A stretch of 21,826 bases of DNA, from assembly GCA_964441735.1 (NCBI GenBank), contig CAYTVB010000031.1:1-21826 (forward strand), in the 5' to 3' direction. This DNA is from JASMTM01 sp964441735. GTDB taxonomy: Bacteria > Thermotogota > Thermotogae > Petrotogales > Kosmotogaceae. Position 1 is the stretch's first letter. Every line of letters begins with the position of its first letter. Below, piece by piece: positions 1 to 7,333 of this stretch. A program made the translations under genes and the position numbers. The notes beneath the pieces are model-generated. The model made no database searches, was not told the DNA's origin, and saw nothing but the letters and a program-made list of their open reading frames with translations.

Positions 1-65
1 ATGTTCCTCCCATCTGCACTGCCTGCGAGTTGAGAGTATAACAGGAGTCGGAGACTAAATCAACG

Positions 66-437
66 CTATTTTAGGGTATCGACGGTAATCTGACGGTTAG
101 TGTAGACGCAGATGTCGGCAGCGATTTCCAGGGACCTGCGGACTATCTCTTCGGCAGACAGTCGCTTCTGATCGACCAGTGCGCGACACGCGGCCAGAGC
201 AAAGGGACCACCGGAACCGATGGCGACAATGCCGTCATCCGGCTCGACCACATCACCCGAGCCGGAGATAATCATGGCGTGCTCGGTGTCCATAACCGCA
301 AGTAGAGCCTCGAGTTGACGAAGGTACTTGTCGCGCCGCCAGTCCTTTGCCAGTTCCACCGCTGCGCGCGGCAGATTGTCGCCATACTCGTCCAGTTTGC
401 TTTCAAACCGTTCAAACAGTGTGAAGGCGTCGGCAGA
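66..437 (-). pseudogene. hslV: ATP-dependent protease subunit HslV, C-terminal part, cut at its 5' side by a junction
   Basis: HslV is the threonine-protease subunit of the HslUV (ClpQY) protease. Reading leftwards from 437, the frame gives SADAFTLFERFESKLDEYG, then AAVELAKDWRRDKYLRQLEA, then GDVVEPDDGIVAIGSGGPFA, and ends ADICVYTNRQITVDTLK with stop TAG at 66-68. This follows the E. coli-type HslV C-terminal half very closely. About 123 residues remain of a usual 175-180, so the N-terminal threonine nucleophile is missing. The similarity stops at about 437, exactly where leuS begins on the other strand. The stretch is GC-rich and unlike the rest of the window. Downstream (65 down to 1), GGGAGGAACAT ends at the window edge and could be the ribosome binding site and first bases of a following hslU; this is a guess. 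An ATG at 359 is internal and not the real start. Identity is secure; origin in the same genome is doubtful. Confidence 0.9.
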
Positions 438-441
438 TGAA
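430..441. other. Chimeric junction between hslV-bearing and leuS-bearing DNA
   Basis: HslV homology on the minus strand runs up to about 435-440 (the conserved STADAF block reads S-S-A-D-A-F here), then is lost at 441-443. LeuS homology on the plus strand begins at about 436 (D-E-D-Y-F-K). Both genes are truncated at the same point. Base composition drops from about 57% GC to about 37% GC within this interval. The two ends may share a few bases (around CGGCAGATGA), which would fit a short-overlap misassembly, a chimeric read or a cloning join. An end-joining event in a real genome cannot be excluded from sequence alone. Confidence 0.85.
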
Positions 442-2763
442 GATTATTTTAAAGTAAATTTAGATAAATCGGAAAAACCATTCTATAACTTAATGATGTT
501 TCCCTATCCTTCCGCATCAGGTTTGCATATTGGAAACATGTATTCATTTATTGGATCAGATGTTTATGGAAGGTATATGAAACTACAGGGATACGATGTG
601 TATGAGCCTATTGGCTTTGACGCCTTCGGCATTCACAGCGAAAACTATGCTTTAAAGGTTGGAAAAAATCCTTTTGAATTGACGCCGGAGAGTATTGGTT
701 ATTTCAGGGATGAACAATTGAAAAAAATAGGAAATATCTATGATTGGACCAGTGAGGTTATAACCTCTTCGCCAGAGTATTACAAGTGGACACAATGGAT
801 ATTTGTCAAGTTGTTTAAAGCAGGGCTTGCGGAAAAAAGGAGTTCAAAGGTTAACTGGTGTCCATCGTGTAAAACGGTTTTGGCAGATGAACAGGTAATC
901 GATGGAAAATGTGAGAGATGTGATACAGAAATACATAAAAAGGAAATGAGTCAATGGTTTTTTAAGATAACAAAGTATGCAGATAAATTACTTGACAATC
1001 TGGAAAAACTTGATTGGACTGAAGTAACAAAGAATATTCAAAAAAGTTGGATTGGCAGATCTGAAGGGGCAACTGTTGTTTTTCATCTGGAGGATAAAGA
1101 TTTCGAGATACAGACCTTTACAACAAGGCCGGATACAATTTACGGGGTTACCTATCTCGTTCTCTCTCCCGAGTATAAATATACAGAAGAACTGATATCC
1201 GAAGACAAAAAAATAGAATTTGATGAATTCATTGAACATGTGAACAAGATGGATGAAGCTGAAAGAACATCCATTACACGTTCAAAAAATGGCATGTTTA
1301 CTGGTAGTTATGCTACTCATCCGTTAACCGGCAAAAAGCTACCCATATGGGTAGGCGATTATGTGCTTGCAGAATATGGAACAGGAGCTGTTATGGCGGT
1401 TCCAGCTCATGATGAAAGAGACCATGATTTTGCAAAAAAATATGGCCTTGAAATAAAGCAGGTTATTGATTGTGATAAGAAAGATCTTCCTTACACCGAA
1501 AGGGGAATAATGATAAATAGTGAAGAGTATTCCGGCTGGAAAAGTGAAGATTTTATTGATAAAGTAGATGAAGTCAGTGATTACATGAAAAGGACGGTAA
1601 ATTATCATTTACATGATTGGTGCGTTTCAAGACAGCGTTACTGGGGTCCACCAATACCGGTAGTGTACTGTGATAAATGTGGTACAGTACCTGTTCCAGA
1701 GGAAGAATTGCCAGTAGAACTTCCCGAAACGGAAGATTTCGTACCTGATGGAAGTGGATTGGCTCCTCTTGCGCGGAATGAAAATTTTGTCAACACTACC
1801 TGCCCTAAATGTGGAGGTCCGGCCAGGAGAGAAACAGATGTTAGTGATAATTTTCTTGATTCTGCGTGGTATTTCCTAAGATATGTTTCACCCAAAGATC
1901 TCGAAGAACCTTTTGATCGAGAATTGATTAAAAAATGGTTACCTGTTGATATGTATATTGGAGGAAACGAACATGCGAATCTTCATCTGATGTATTCCAG
2001 ATTTATAACAATGGCACTTCATGATTTAGGATATTTGCCCTTTGAAGAACCTTTTACATCTTTTAGAGGTCACGGTCTGATTATAAAAGATGGTCAAAAA
2101 ATGAGTAAATCAAAAGGTAACACTGTGAATCCCAATGATTATTTTGATACACATGGTGTAGATGTTTTGAGAACATATTTGATGTTTATGGGGAATTTTC
2201 TGGAAGGCGGCGATTTTAGAGACAGTGGTATGGATGCCACAAAAAGATTTATCAACAGAGTTTGGGATGTCTCTAATATGCCTGAAGGAGAAAGTTCCAC
2301 TAGTTTAAAGATAAAAATGGCTGAAACTGTTGATAAAGTAAAGTATTCAATAGAAAACATAAAATATAATACAGCTGTAGCAGCAATTATGGAATTCATA
2401 AATGAAGCGACAAAGGAAGAATATTTGGAAAGTAAGATCAAAGTGGATCTTGCAAAATTGCTTTCACCCTTTGCACCATTTATAAGTGAAGAGATTCATG
2501 AAATGAAAGGTGGAACGTGCTCAATACTTGACTCCGGGTTTCCCGAAGGATATGAGAAATACAAAGAAATAGCCACCATTGAAGTACCTGTTCAAATAAA
2601 CGGGAAGATGAGAGGTAAGGTTGAGGTTAACAAAGATGCAGGAGAGGAAGAAATACTGGAGAATGCTCAAAAAGACCGGAAGCTGAGCAAGTATCTCGAT
2701 GGTAAAAATATAGTGAAGGTGATTTATATAAAGGATAAGATCATGAACATTATTATTAGATAA
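433..2763 (+). CDS. leuS: Leucyl-tRNA synthetase, missing its first ~15-20 residues
   Basis: Class Ia synthetase that charges tRNA-Leu in the cytoplasm. The retained part carries, in order: MFPYPSASGLHIGN (HIGH-type ATP signature), a cysteine pair region (CPSC, then CERC), the editing-domain threonine-rich TTRPDT followed by AVMAVPAHDERDHDF, a second zinc-type region (CDKCG and CPKCG), the SAWYFLRY block, the KMSKSKGN loop, and a C-terminal tRNA-binding domain containing VQINGKMRGKV. About 777 residues are present, slightly short of the usual 800-plus. An ATG at 328 opens the same frame, but its first ~35 residues are translated antisense from hslV and are not LeuS, so that start is spurious. 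The authentic start codon, promoter and ribosome binding site lie on DNA not present here. The downstream end is intact (TAA at 2761-2763) and followed closely by a strong terminator. Confidence 0.96.
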   Translation, partial: ADEDYFKVNLDKSEKPFYNLMMFPYPSASGLHIGNMYSFIGSDVYGRYMKLQGYDVYEPIGFDAFGIHSENYALKVGKNPFELTPESIGYFRDEQLKKIGNIYDWTSEVITSSPEYYKWTQWIFVKLFKAGLAEKRSSKVNWCPSCKTVLADEQVIDGKCERCDTEIHKKEMSQWFFKITKYADKLLDNLEKLDWTEVTKNIQKSWIGRSEGATVVFHLEDKDFEIQTFTTRPDTIYGVTYLVLSPEYKYTEELISEDKKIEFDEFIEHVNKMDEAERTSITRSKNGMFTGSYATHPLTGKKLPIWVGDYVLAEYGTGAVMAVPAHDERDHDFAKKYGLEIKQVIDCDKKDLPYTERGIMINSEEYSGWKSEDFIDKVDEVSDYMKRTVNYHLHDWCVSRQRYWGPPIPVVYCDKCGTVPVPEEELPVELPETEDFVPDGSGLAPLARNENFVNTTCPKCGGPARRETDVSDNFLDSAWYFLRYVSPKDLEEPFDRELIKKWLPVDMYIGGNEHANLHLMYSRFITMALHDLGYLPFEEPFTSFRGHGLIIKDGQKMSKSKGNTVNPNDYFDTHGVDVLRTYLMFMGNFLEGGDFRDSGMDATKRFINRVWDVSNMPEGESSTSLKIKMAETVDKVKYSIENIKYNTAVAAIMEFINEATKEEYLESKIKVDLAKLLSPFAPFISEEIHEMKGGTCSILDSGFPEGYEKYKEIATIEVPVQINGKMRGKVEVNKDAGEEEILENAQKDRKLSKYLDGKNIVKVIYIKDKIMNIIIR

Positions 2764-2780
2764 TACAATCAAAGTAGAAA

Positions 2781-2807
2781 AGCAGGCGTTAAAACGCCTG
2801 CTTTTTT
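2781..2807 (+). terminator. Intrinsic terminator after leuS, probably bidirectional
   Basis: Perfect inverted repeat AGCAGGCGTT (2781-2790) and AACGCCTGCT (2793-2802), followed by six T (2802-2807) on the plus strand. An A-rich stretch precedes it, so it can also end transcripts coming leftwards from the niaR-niaP locus, whose last stop is at 2822. Confidence 0.9.
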
Positions 2808-2821
2808 ACTTGATTATTACA

Positions 2822-4105
2822 TTATTCGATGGCTTTATTCATTGTTTCAATTCCAAATCTTGAGATTAGAAAAGCGGTAAATAACATGACAAACATTATT
2901 GTGAAAGTAATTGTCGTTATTCCAAATACATTACCTAACGCCATTAAACTGGCAGTAAAGTAAGGTGCAATTATTCCAGAAACACGGGCCATAACACCAG
3001 ATGTTCCATTTGCACTGGATCGCATTTCTGTTGGATACAGCTCTGGAGTGTAAGCATAAACCAATCCCCAGGCTCCCATGTTAAATATTGACATAACAAT
3101 TGCATATGTAAATAAAAGTGACTGCGTGTTTACAATAAGCAGTAAAAGAATTGCGATCCCGGTACCAGTAAAGAAAAAGATACCCGTTTTCTTTCGACCA
3201 ATCTTATCAATAAGATAAGTAGCAAAGAGATACCCGGGCAATTGCATTAATAACATGAAAAATGTGTACCAGGAAGCTGATACTGCAGAGAGACCCTTCG
3301 CTTCAAATAATTTTGGAGCCCAGGTAAAAATTCCATAATAAGAGAAACTGACACTAAACTATGCCACCCAGATCATAATTGTCCTTGTTAAATATTTACT
3401 CTTTAACAATTGCAATAAGGGAGTCTTTTTTGGTTTGTGCATATCAATGTTCTCTTCGATTTTTTTGTTAAGAACATTTTCAAGTGCCTGTTTGCCACCT
3501 TTTATATAAGCAAATTTGGGACTTTCAGGAAGTGAAAAGGCTATGAAAAGTAAAAACAAACTGTACCCAGCGAGTACAAAATACGAAGGTCTCCATCCAA
3601 TAGTATCAACGGTTAAAACGGAAAATAATCCTATCATTATACTTCCTATTGCCCAGCTAGATTCAAGCAGAGTAAGATATCGTCCGCGATTTTTAATAGG
3701 ACTGAATTCAGACATATATGCGTTGACAACTGGCAATAATCCACCAAATCCAATTCCTGAAAGCAACCTGTATATTGCGAATTGAGAAGCATTAATGGAA
3801 ATTCCACTTAAGAATGTAAAAACTATTGCATTAATAAGAAAAGCTATGTTTGTAATCTTTCTTCCAAACCTGTCAGAAAATACACCCGAAATCAAGGCGC
3901 CTATAAGCATTCCCATGAATACAGAACTTGCCACTGTACCCTGCATTTCTGACGCACCAGGAAGATTTTTTATTATTGATGGTAATGTAAGAGGTAAAAT
4001 CATAACACCTGCAGCAACTGCCATCCATTGCAAGGATGTTAGTAGTAATAACTTTCTTTGCTGCTTTTTGGTAAGATATTTGCCAATAACTTTGTCAATT
4101 ATCAC
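2822..4105 (-). pseudogene. niaP: NiaP-type niacin transporter (MFS), split by an in-frame amber codon
   Basis: Twelve-helix major facilitator protein expected to import nicotinic acid or nicotinamide. It is read as one frame of 427 codons from a GTG at 4105, preceded by GGGGTG. TAG at 3359-3361 (codon 249) interrupts it. The frame continues without any shift: upstream IMIWVA, downstream FSVSFSYYGIFTWAPKLF, with the first internal Met only at 3256. The N-terminal half has the loop-2 motif GVFSDRFGRK and ends its first half in LPESPKFAY. The C-terminal half has DKIGRKKTG and YTPELYPTEMRS, the hallmark of sugar/NiaP transporters. By family alignment the amber position should be an aromatic residue, so TGG to TAG is the simplest change. 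The niacin assignment comes from niaR lying 31 bases upstream on the same strand. The gene is either inactive, read through, or carries a sequencing error. Confidence 0.85.
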
Positions 4106-4136
4106 AGTATCACCCCGTAGTCATAATTAATGTGGA

Positions 4137-4646
4137 TTATTTAACTAAAAAACCAGCTTCATCAAGCCTTTGTAGAATAAGTTTAAAATGATCTTCATTA
4201 TCAATTTCAACTGTATGCATATGTATTCCATGAGAGGAAAGCTTCAATAGCGGAAATGCATTGCTTCCCTTCAAACGCGCCAAAAAACGCGAAACGTCCT
4301 CTTCTGATGCAACATCTATTTTTCCTTTGATCTCACCATAAACCGGGTGTTCTACAATTACATCCAGGACTCTACCATGGTTATTAACTATTAATCTCAG
4401 CTCTTCTCCAATTCTCTCCGGCTCGTGGCTAACAACGATCATCCTTCTGAATTTTTTCCCTGAATAGTAAATATATCCTCGAGATGTTGATCGTATTTCA
4501 TAACCTCTGGTTCTAAGCAGACTAATATCTTTGACTATCATCTGACGACTTACTTTAAGCATTTCTGTTAATTTATTTCCACTAATTGGTTCTTTTTTAG
4601 TTTTTAAGATCTTAATGATTTTGTTAAGGCGCTGTTCTCTATTCAA
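4137..4646 (-). CDS. niaR: NiaR niacin-responsive transcriptional repressor (HTH plus 3H domain)
   Basis: 169-residue repressor of NAD-precursor genes that uses niacin as co-repressor. Residues 5-60 form a winged helix (SGNKLTEMLKVSRQMIVKDI is the HTH core). Residues 70-169 form the 3H domain: SHEPERIGEEL (His74, Glu82), EHPVYGEI (His100) and SSHGIHMHTVE (His139, His142, His144). These are the expected metal and ligand residues of the family known from Thermotoga NiaR. Length is standard. The start is a TTG (4644-4646) with AGGTGA just upstream. It is the first gene of a two-gene unit with the NiaP-type transporter and is divergent from the oxidoreductase at 4759. A dyad in its leader fits autoregulation. 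Confidence 0.92.
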   Translation of the reverse strand: MNREQRLNKIIKILKTKKEPISGNKLTEMLKVSRQMIVKDISLLRTRGYEIRSTSRGYIYYSGKKFRRMIVVSHEPERIGEELRLIVNNHGRVLDVIVEHPVYGEIKGKIDVASEEDVSRFLARLKGSNAFPLLKLSSHGIHMHTVEIDNEDHFKLILQRLDEAGFLVK

Positions 4647-4664
4647 ATAATCACCTGCTATTTA

Positions 4665-4678
4665 CTGTTAATATACAG
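4665..4678 (-). promoter_or_regulatory. Candidate NiaR operator in the niaR leader
   Basis: CTGT and ACAG half-sites separated by six A/T bases (CTGTTAATATACAG) lie 19 to 32 bases upstream of the niaR start. A possible minus-strand -10 (TATACT, complement of 4684-4689) sits directly upstream, so a protein bound here would block the promoter. NiaR sites in other bacteria share a TGT-spacer-ACA dyad, but I cannot confirm the lineage-specific motif. Confidence 0.45.
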
Positions 4679-4730
4679 CATATAGTATAACATTGTTGGA
4701 TAGAGAATTTCTATTCATTTTTATTAAACG

Positions 4731-4753
4731 TATAATATATATTGAGAGAGGTG
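4731..4753 (+). promoter_or_regulatory. -10 element and ribosome binding site of the oxidoreductase gene
   Basis: A perfect TATAAT (4731-4736) is followed by GAGAGGTGA (4745-4753), which is correctly spaced for ATG at 4759. The -35 region is weak (TTTCTA at 4708-4713 with 17-base spacing). The short leader rules out the upstream ATG-like frame opening at 4693, which would start ahead of the promoter. Confidence 0.5.
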
Positions 4754-4758
4754 AGTAT

Positions 4759-6012
4759 ATGAGTAAAATTACGATTAGTATTATAGGTGCCGGCAATAGA
4801 GGATACGAAGCCTATGGACGTATTTTGAATGAAAGGGAGGATACAGAACTCATAGCAGTTGCTGAACCTTATGAAAAGAAGCGAAGGCGATTCGCGGATC
4901 AATATGGAATCAATAGAGAGATGTGTTTCAAAGATTGGAAGGAACTCCTTGCCAGAGGAAAAATCAGTGATGGCGCCATTATTGCAACCCCTGACAGATT
5001 TCATGTAGAACCTGTGATAGAGTTTGTGAGACAGGGTTATAAAGTCCTTTTAGAAAAACCCATAGCTCAGAATGCCAATGAAGTTCTTAGAATACTGAAC
5101 TGTGAAGAAGTCAGTGGAAAGGTAGTAGTTGCCCATGTATTACGTTATACGCCTTTCTATAGGACAGTAAAATCATTGATTGATGAGGGAAGTATTGGTA
5201 AGCTGATTGGCATAGAACAGATAGAAAAAGTAGGTTATTTTCATTTTGCACATAGCTATGTCAGAGGAAATTGGAGAAATGAAGAAGAATCAGGGCCAAC
5301 TATTTTGACAAAAAGCTGTCACGATGCTGATATTCTTCACTGGTTGGTGGGAGAGAAATGCAGGAAAGTTATTTCACAGGGAAAGCTATACTATTTTAAA
5401 GAGGAAAACAAACCAGAAGGCGCTTCAGATAGGTGTAATGACTGTTCAGTGGAAGAATACTGCCCATACTCTGCATTAAAAATATACCTTGGGAATAATA
5501 CAGGCTGGCCTGTATCTGTAATTTCAACAGATAACTCACTTGAAGCAAGAAAACAAGCATTGAAATATGGACCCTATGGAAGGTGTGTTTACAGTTCGGA
5601 TAATGATGTGGCAGATCATCAAACAGTACTTTTTCGTTTTGATAATGACATTATTGCCAATTTTACTTTGTCTGCTTTTACAGATAAGATTACGCGAAGG
5701 CTAAATATTTATGGTTCTCACGGAGAAATTGTCGGTGACCTTGAATCAGGTAACATAGTGCTTTCTGTTTTTAGTAAAGGAAAAACAAATTATCCGATTG
5801 TGGAAGCCATTGGCGGTCATAGCGGTGGTGATTATGGACTGATAGAAGCGTTTGTATCATGGATAAGGGGCGTTGATAATATTGCCACAACGACGCTAGA
5901 AAATTCTGTACACAGTCACATGATGGCATTTGCAGCAGAACATTCAAGAAAATTAGATGGAGTTTCTGTGTCTCCTGAATACTTCGCCAATTTGATGAAA
6001 TCAGATATTTGA
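4759..6012 (+). CDS. Gfo/Idh/MocA-family NAD(P)-dependent oxidoreductase with a cysteine cluster
   Basis: Soluble dehydrogenase of the glucose-fructose oxidoreductase / inositol dehydrogenase family, 417 residues. The N-terminal Rossmann fold has GAGNRG (10-15), the acidic dinucleotide-selecting stretch VAEP (34-37) and the substrate-binding EKP motif (99-101). The catalytic helix is SCHDADILHWLVG (186-198), with His188/Asp189/Asp191. It is longer than the ~340-residue norm because of an insert (about 215-285) with Cys226, Cys229, Cys235 and Cys276 around the pattern CNDCSVEEYCPYSA. Such an insert occurs in some family members and may bind a metal or be structural. The substrate is unknown. 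The gene lies 91 bases upstream of treT in the same direction, so a sugar or keto-sugar linked to trehalose metabolism is a reasonable guess. It is divergent from niaR. Confidence 0.85.
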   Translation: MSKITISIIGAGNRGYEAYGRILNEREDTELIAVAEPYEKKRRRFADQYGINREMCFKDWKELLARGKISDGAIIATPDRFHVEPVIEFVRQGYKVLLEKPIAQNANEVLRILNCEEVSGKVVVAHVLRYTPFYRTVKSLIDEGSIGKLIGIEQIEKVGYFHFAHSYVRGNWRNEEESGPTILTKSCHDADILHWLVGEKCRKVISQGKLYYFKEENKPEGASDRCNDCSVEEYCPYSALKIYLGNNTGWPVSVISTDNSLEARKQALKYGPYGRCVYSSDNDVADHQTVLFRFDNDIIANFTLSAFTDKITRRLNIYGSHGEIVGDLESGNIVLSVFSKGKTNYPIVEAIGGHSGGDYGLIEAFVSWIRGVDNIATTTLENSVHSHMMAFAAEHSRKLDGVSVSPEYFANLMKSDI

Positions 6013-6072
6013 GATAACCATTGAATTTAGATTCTATGCGTGTTATGTATATTATTCAAATAATGAACAAAA

Positions 6073-6100
6073 TATATTATAATATACCATAGGAGGTGTT
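6073..6100 (+). promoter_or_regulatory. treT promoter region with overlapping palindrome
   Basis: TATAAT at 6078-6083 sits inside a perfect 14-base palindrome, TATATTATAATATA (6073-6086). A looser dyad (ATTATT...AATAAT) lies at about 6051-6064. AGGAGG (6091-6096) precedes the ATG at 6104. The -35 (TTCAAA, 6055-6060) is poor, which suggests a regulated promoter. The dyad is all A/T, so an operator role for the nearby ROK protein is speculative. Confidence 0.45.
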
Positions 6101-6103
6101 TCT

Positions 6104-7333
6104 ATGGAGACAGTACAGTTGACCTCTAAACGTATTGACGACTATTTGCAATTTATGGATAATGAGAAGAAAGAGGAATTGTTCAGTTTAGTTGATAAAC
6201 TAAAAGGATTGAAGGTGCTTCACGTCAATGCAACAGCCTTTGGCGGAGGTGTAGCCGAAATTCTTCATACCCTTGTGCCTTTAATGAAAGATGCAGGGAT
6301 TGATGTTGAATGGAAGGTTATCGAAGCAAAAAAGGATTTTTATGAGTTCACAAAAAGGGTTCATAATGCGCTCCAGGGTAAAGATGATGTTCTTGAGGAA
6401 AAGGATAAAGATAACTTCATTAAAACTACAAAGGAAAATGCTACAGAACTTAATGAAGAAGAATATGATGTAGTAATTATTCATGATCCACAGCCTTTCG
6501 CTTTACCTGAGTTCTATGACTTTGGTAACGCAAAGGTGGTTTGGAGATGTCATATTGATACTTCAACACCCAATAAACAATATCTAAAATTTTTAAAACA
6601 GTTTGCTTCAAAATATACATGCGCAATTTTCACACTCGAATCCTATGCTGGAGAATTTGGATTCCCCGAAATAAAGGAAATTGCACCTTCTATTGACCCA
6701 CTTAGTGATAAGAACAGGAAGTTATCTGATGAAGAATTAAATAAGGCATGCAGTAAGTTAAAGGTTGATGCAGATAAACCTTTGATTACTCAGGTATCAC
6801 GATTTGATCCATGGAAGGATCCACTGGGTGTTGTAGATGTGTACAGGGAATTGAAAAAGACATACGGTGATTTACAGTTACTGATGATTGGTTCTATGGC
6901 TTCGGATGATCCCGAAGGCTGGCAGATTTATGAAGATATATTAAGATATGTAGGTAGAGACTATGATGTTGGTGTTTATACAAATTTTCACGATGTTGGA
7001 AATATTGAAGTAAATGCAGCTCAAAAGGTAAGTGATGTGGTATTGCAAAAGTCAATAAGAGAAGGCTTTGCTCTTACAGTTAGTGAAGCTTTGTGGAAAG
7101 AAACACCAGTTGTAGGTGGAGATGTTGGTGGTATTCCTTTGCAGATAAAAGATAACCATAATGGTTATTTAGTTAATAGCACTGAAGAAGCAATAGAAGC
7201 AACTAAAAAAATCCTTTCCAATGAAAATTTGAAAAGGAAAATGGGAGAAAATGGAAAAGAAACGGTACGCAAAAACTTTTTAATAACACGGCAGCTTATA
7301 GACTATCTTATGTTATTTAAAGATATAATTTAG
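6104..7333 (+). CDS. treT: Trehalose synthase of the glycosyltransferring TreT type (GT4)
   Basis: TreT makes trehalose from NDP-glucose and glucose, reversibly, so it can also break imported trehalose into glucose and an activated glucose. The 409-residue protein matches archaeal and Thermotogota TreT through its length. Visible landmarks are NATAFGGGVAEILHTLVPLM (43-62), HNALQGK, VIIHDPQPFALPEF, WRCHIDTSTPN, PSIDPLSDKNRKLS, QVSRFDPWKDPLGVVDVYRE, GSMASDDPEGWQ, and the GT-B donor-binding EX7E motif REGFALTVSEALW (Glu320 and Glu328). The start ATG has an AGGAGG eight bases upstream. Its stop overlaps the stop of the convergent ROK gene by four bases. The facing sugar ABC transporter supports trehalose uptake and use rather than only synthesis for stress protection. 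Confidence 0.93.
   Translation: METVQLTSKRIDDYLQFMDNEKKEELFSLVDKLKGLKVLHVNATAFGGGVAEILHTLVPLMKDAGIDVEWKVIEAKKDFYEFTKRVHNALQGKDDVLEEKDKDNFIKTTKENATELNEEEYDVVIIHDPQPFALPEFYDFGNAKVVWRCHIDTSTPNKQYLKFLKQFASKYTCAIFTLESYAGEFGFPEIKEIAPSIDPLSDKNRKLSDEELNKACSKLKVDADKPLITQVSRFDPWKDPLGVVDVYRELKKTYGDLQLLMIGSMASDDPEGWQIYEDILRYVGRDYDVGVYTNFHDVGNIEVNAAQKVSDVVLQKSIREGFALTVSEALWKETPVVGGDVGGIPLQIKDNHNGYLVNSTEEAIEATKKILSNENLKRKMGENGKETVRKNFLITRQLIDYLMLFKDII

Noticed and set aside
328..432. N-terminal extension of LeuS from an ATG at 328
   Set aside because: These ~35 residues are the antisense of hslV, low-complexity Ser/Arg-rich, and unlike any LeuS N-terminus; they come from the other side of the junction.
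2822..3256. A separate short MFS gene starting at 3256
   Set aside because: It is the same frame as the upstream half and coding similarity continues through the gap; it is the C-terminal part of one interrupted gene.
3359..3361. TAG as a recoded codon (pyrrolysine) in the transporter
   Set aside because: Nothing in the window supports recoding, and MFS transporters are not known to use it; a mutation or error is simpler.
4672..4689. Shared ATACAGC motif between the niaR leader and the transporter promoter as a common regulon site
   Set aside because: The shared stretch is seven bases and the flanking dyads differ; not enough to propose one regulator.
4693..4758. Longer start for the Gfo/Idh oxidoreductase
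   Set aside because: It begins before the TATAAT and lacks a ribosome binding site; ATG at 4759 has GAGAGGTGA and starts right at the Rossmann fold.
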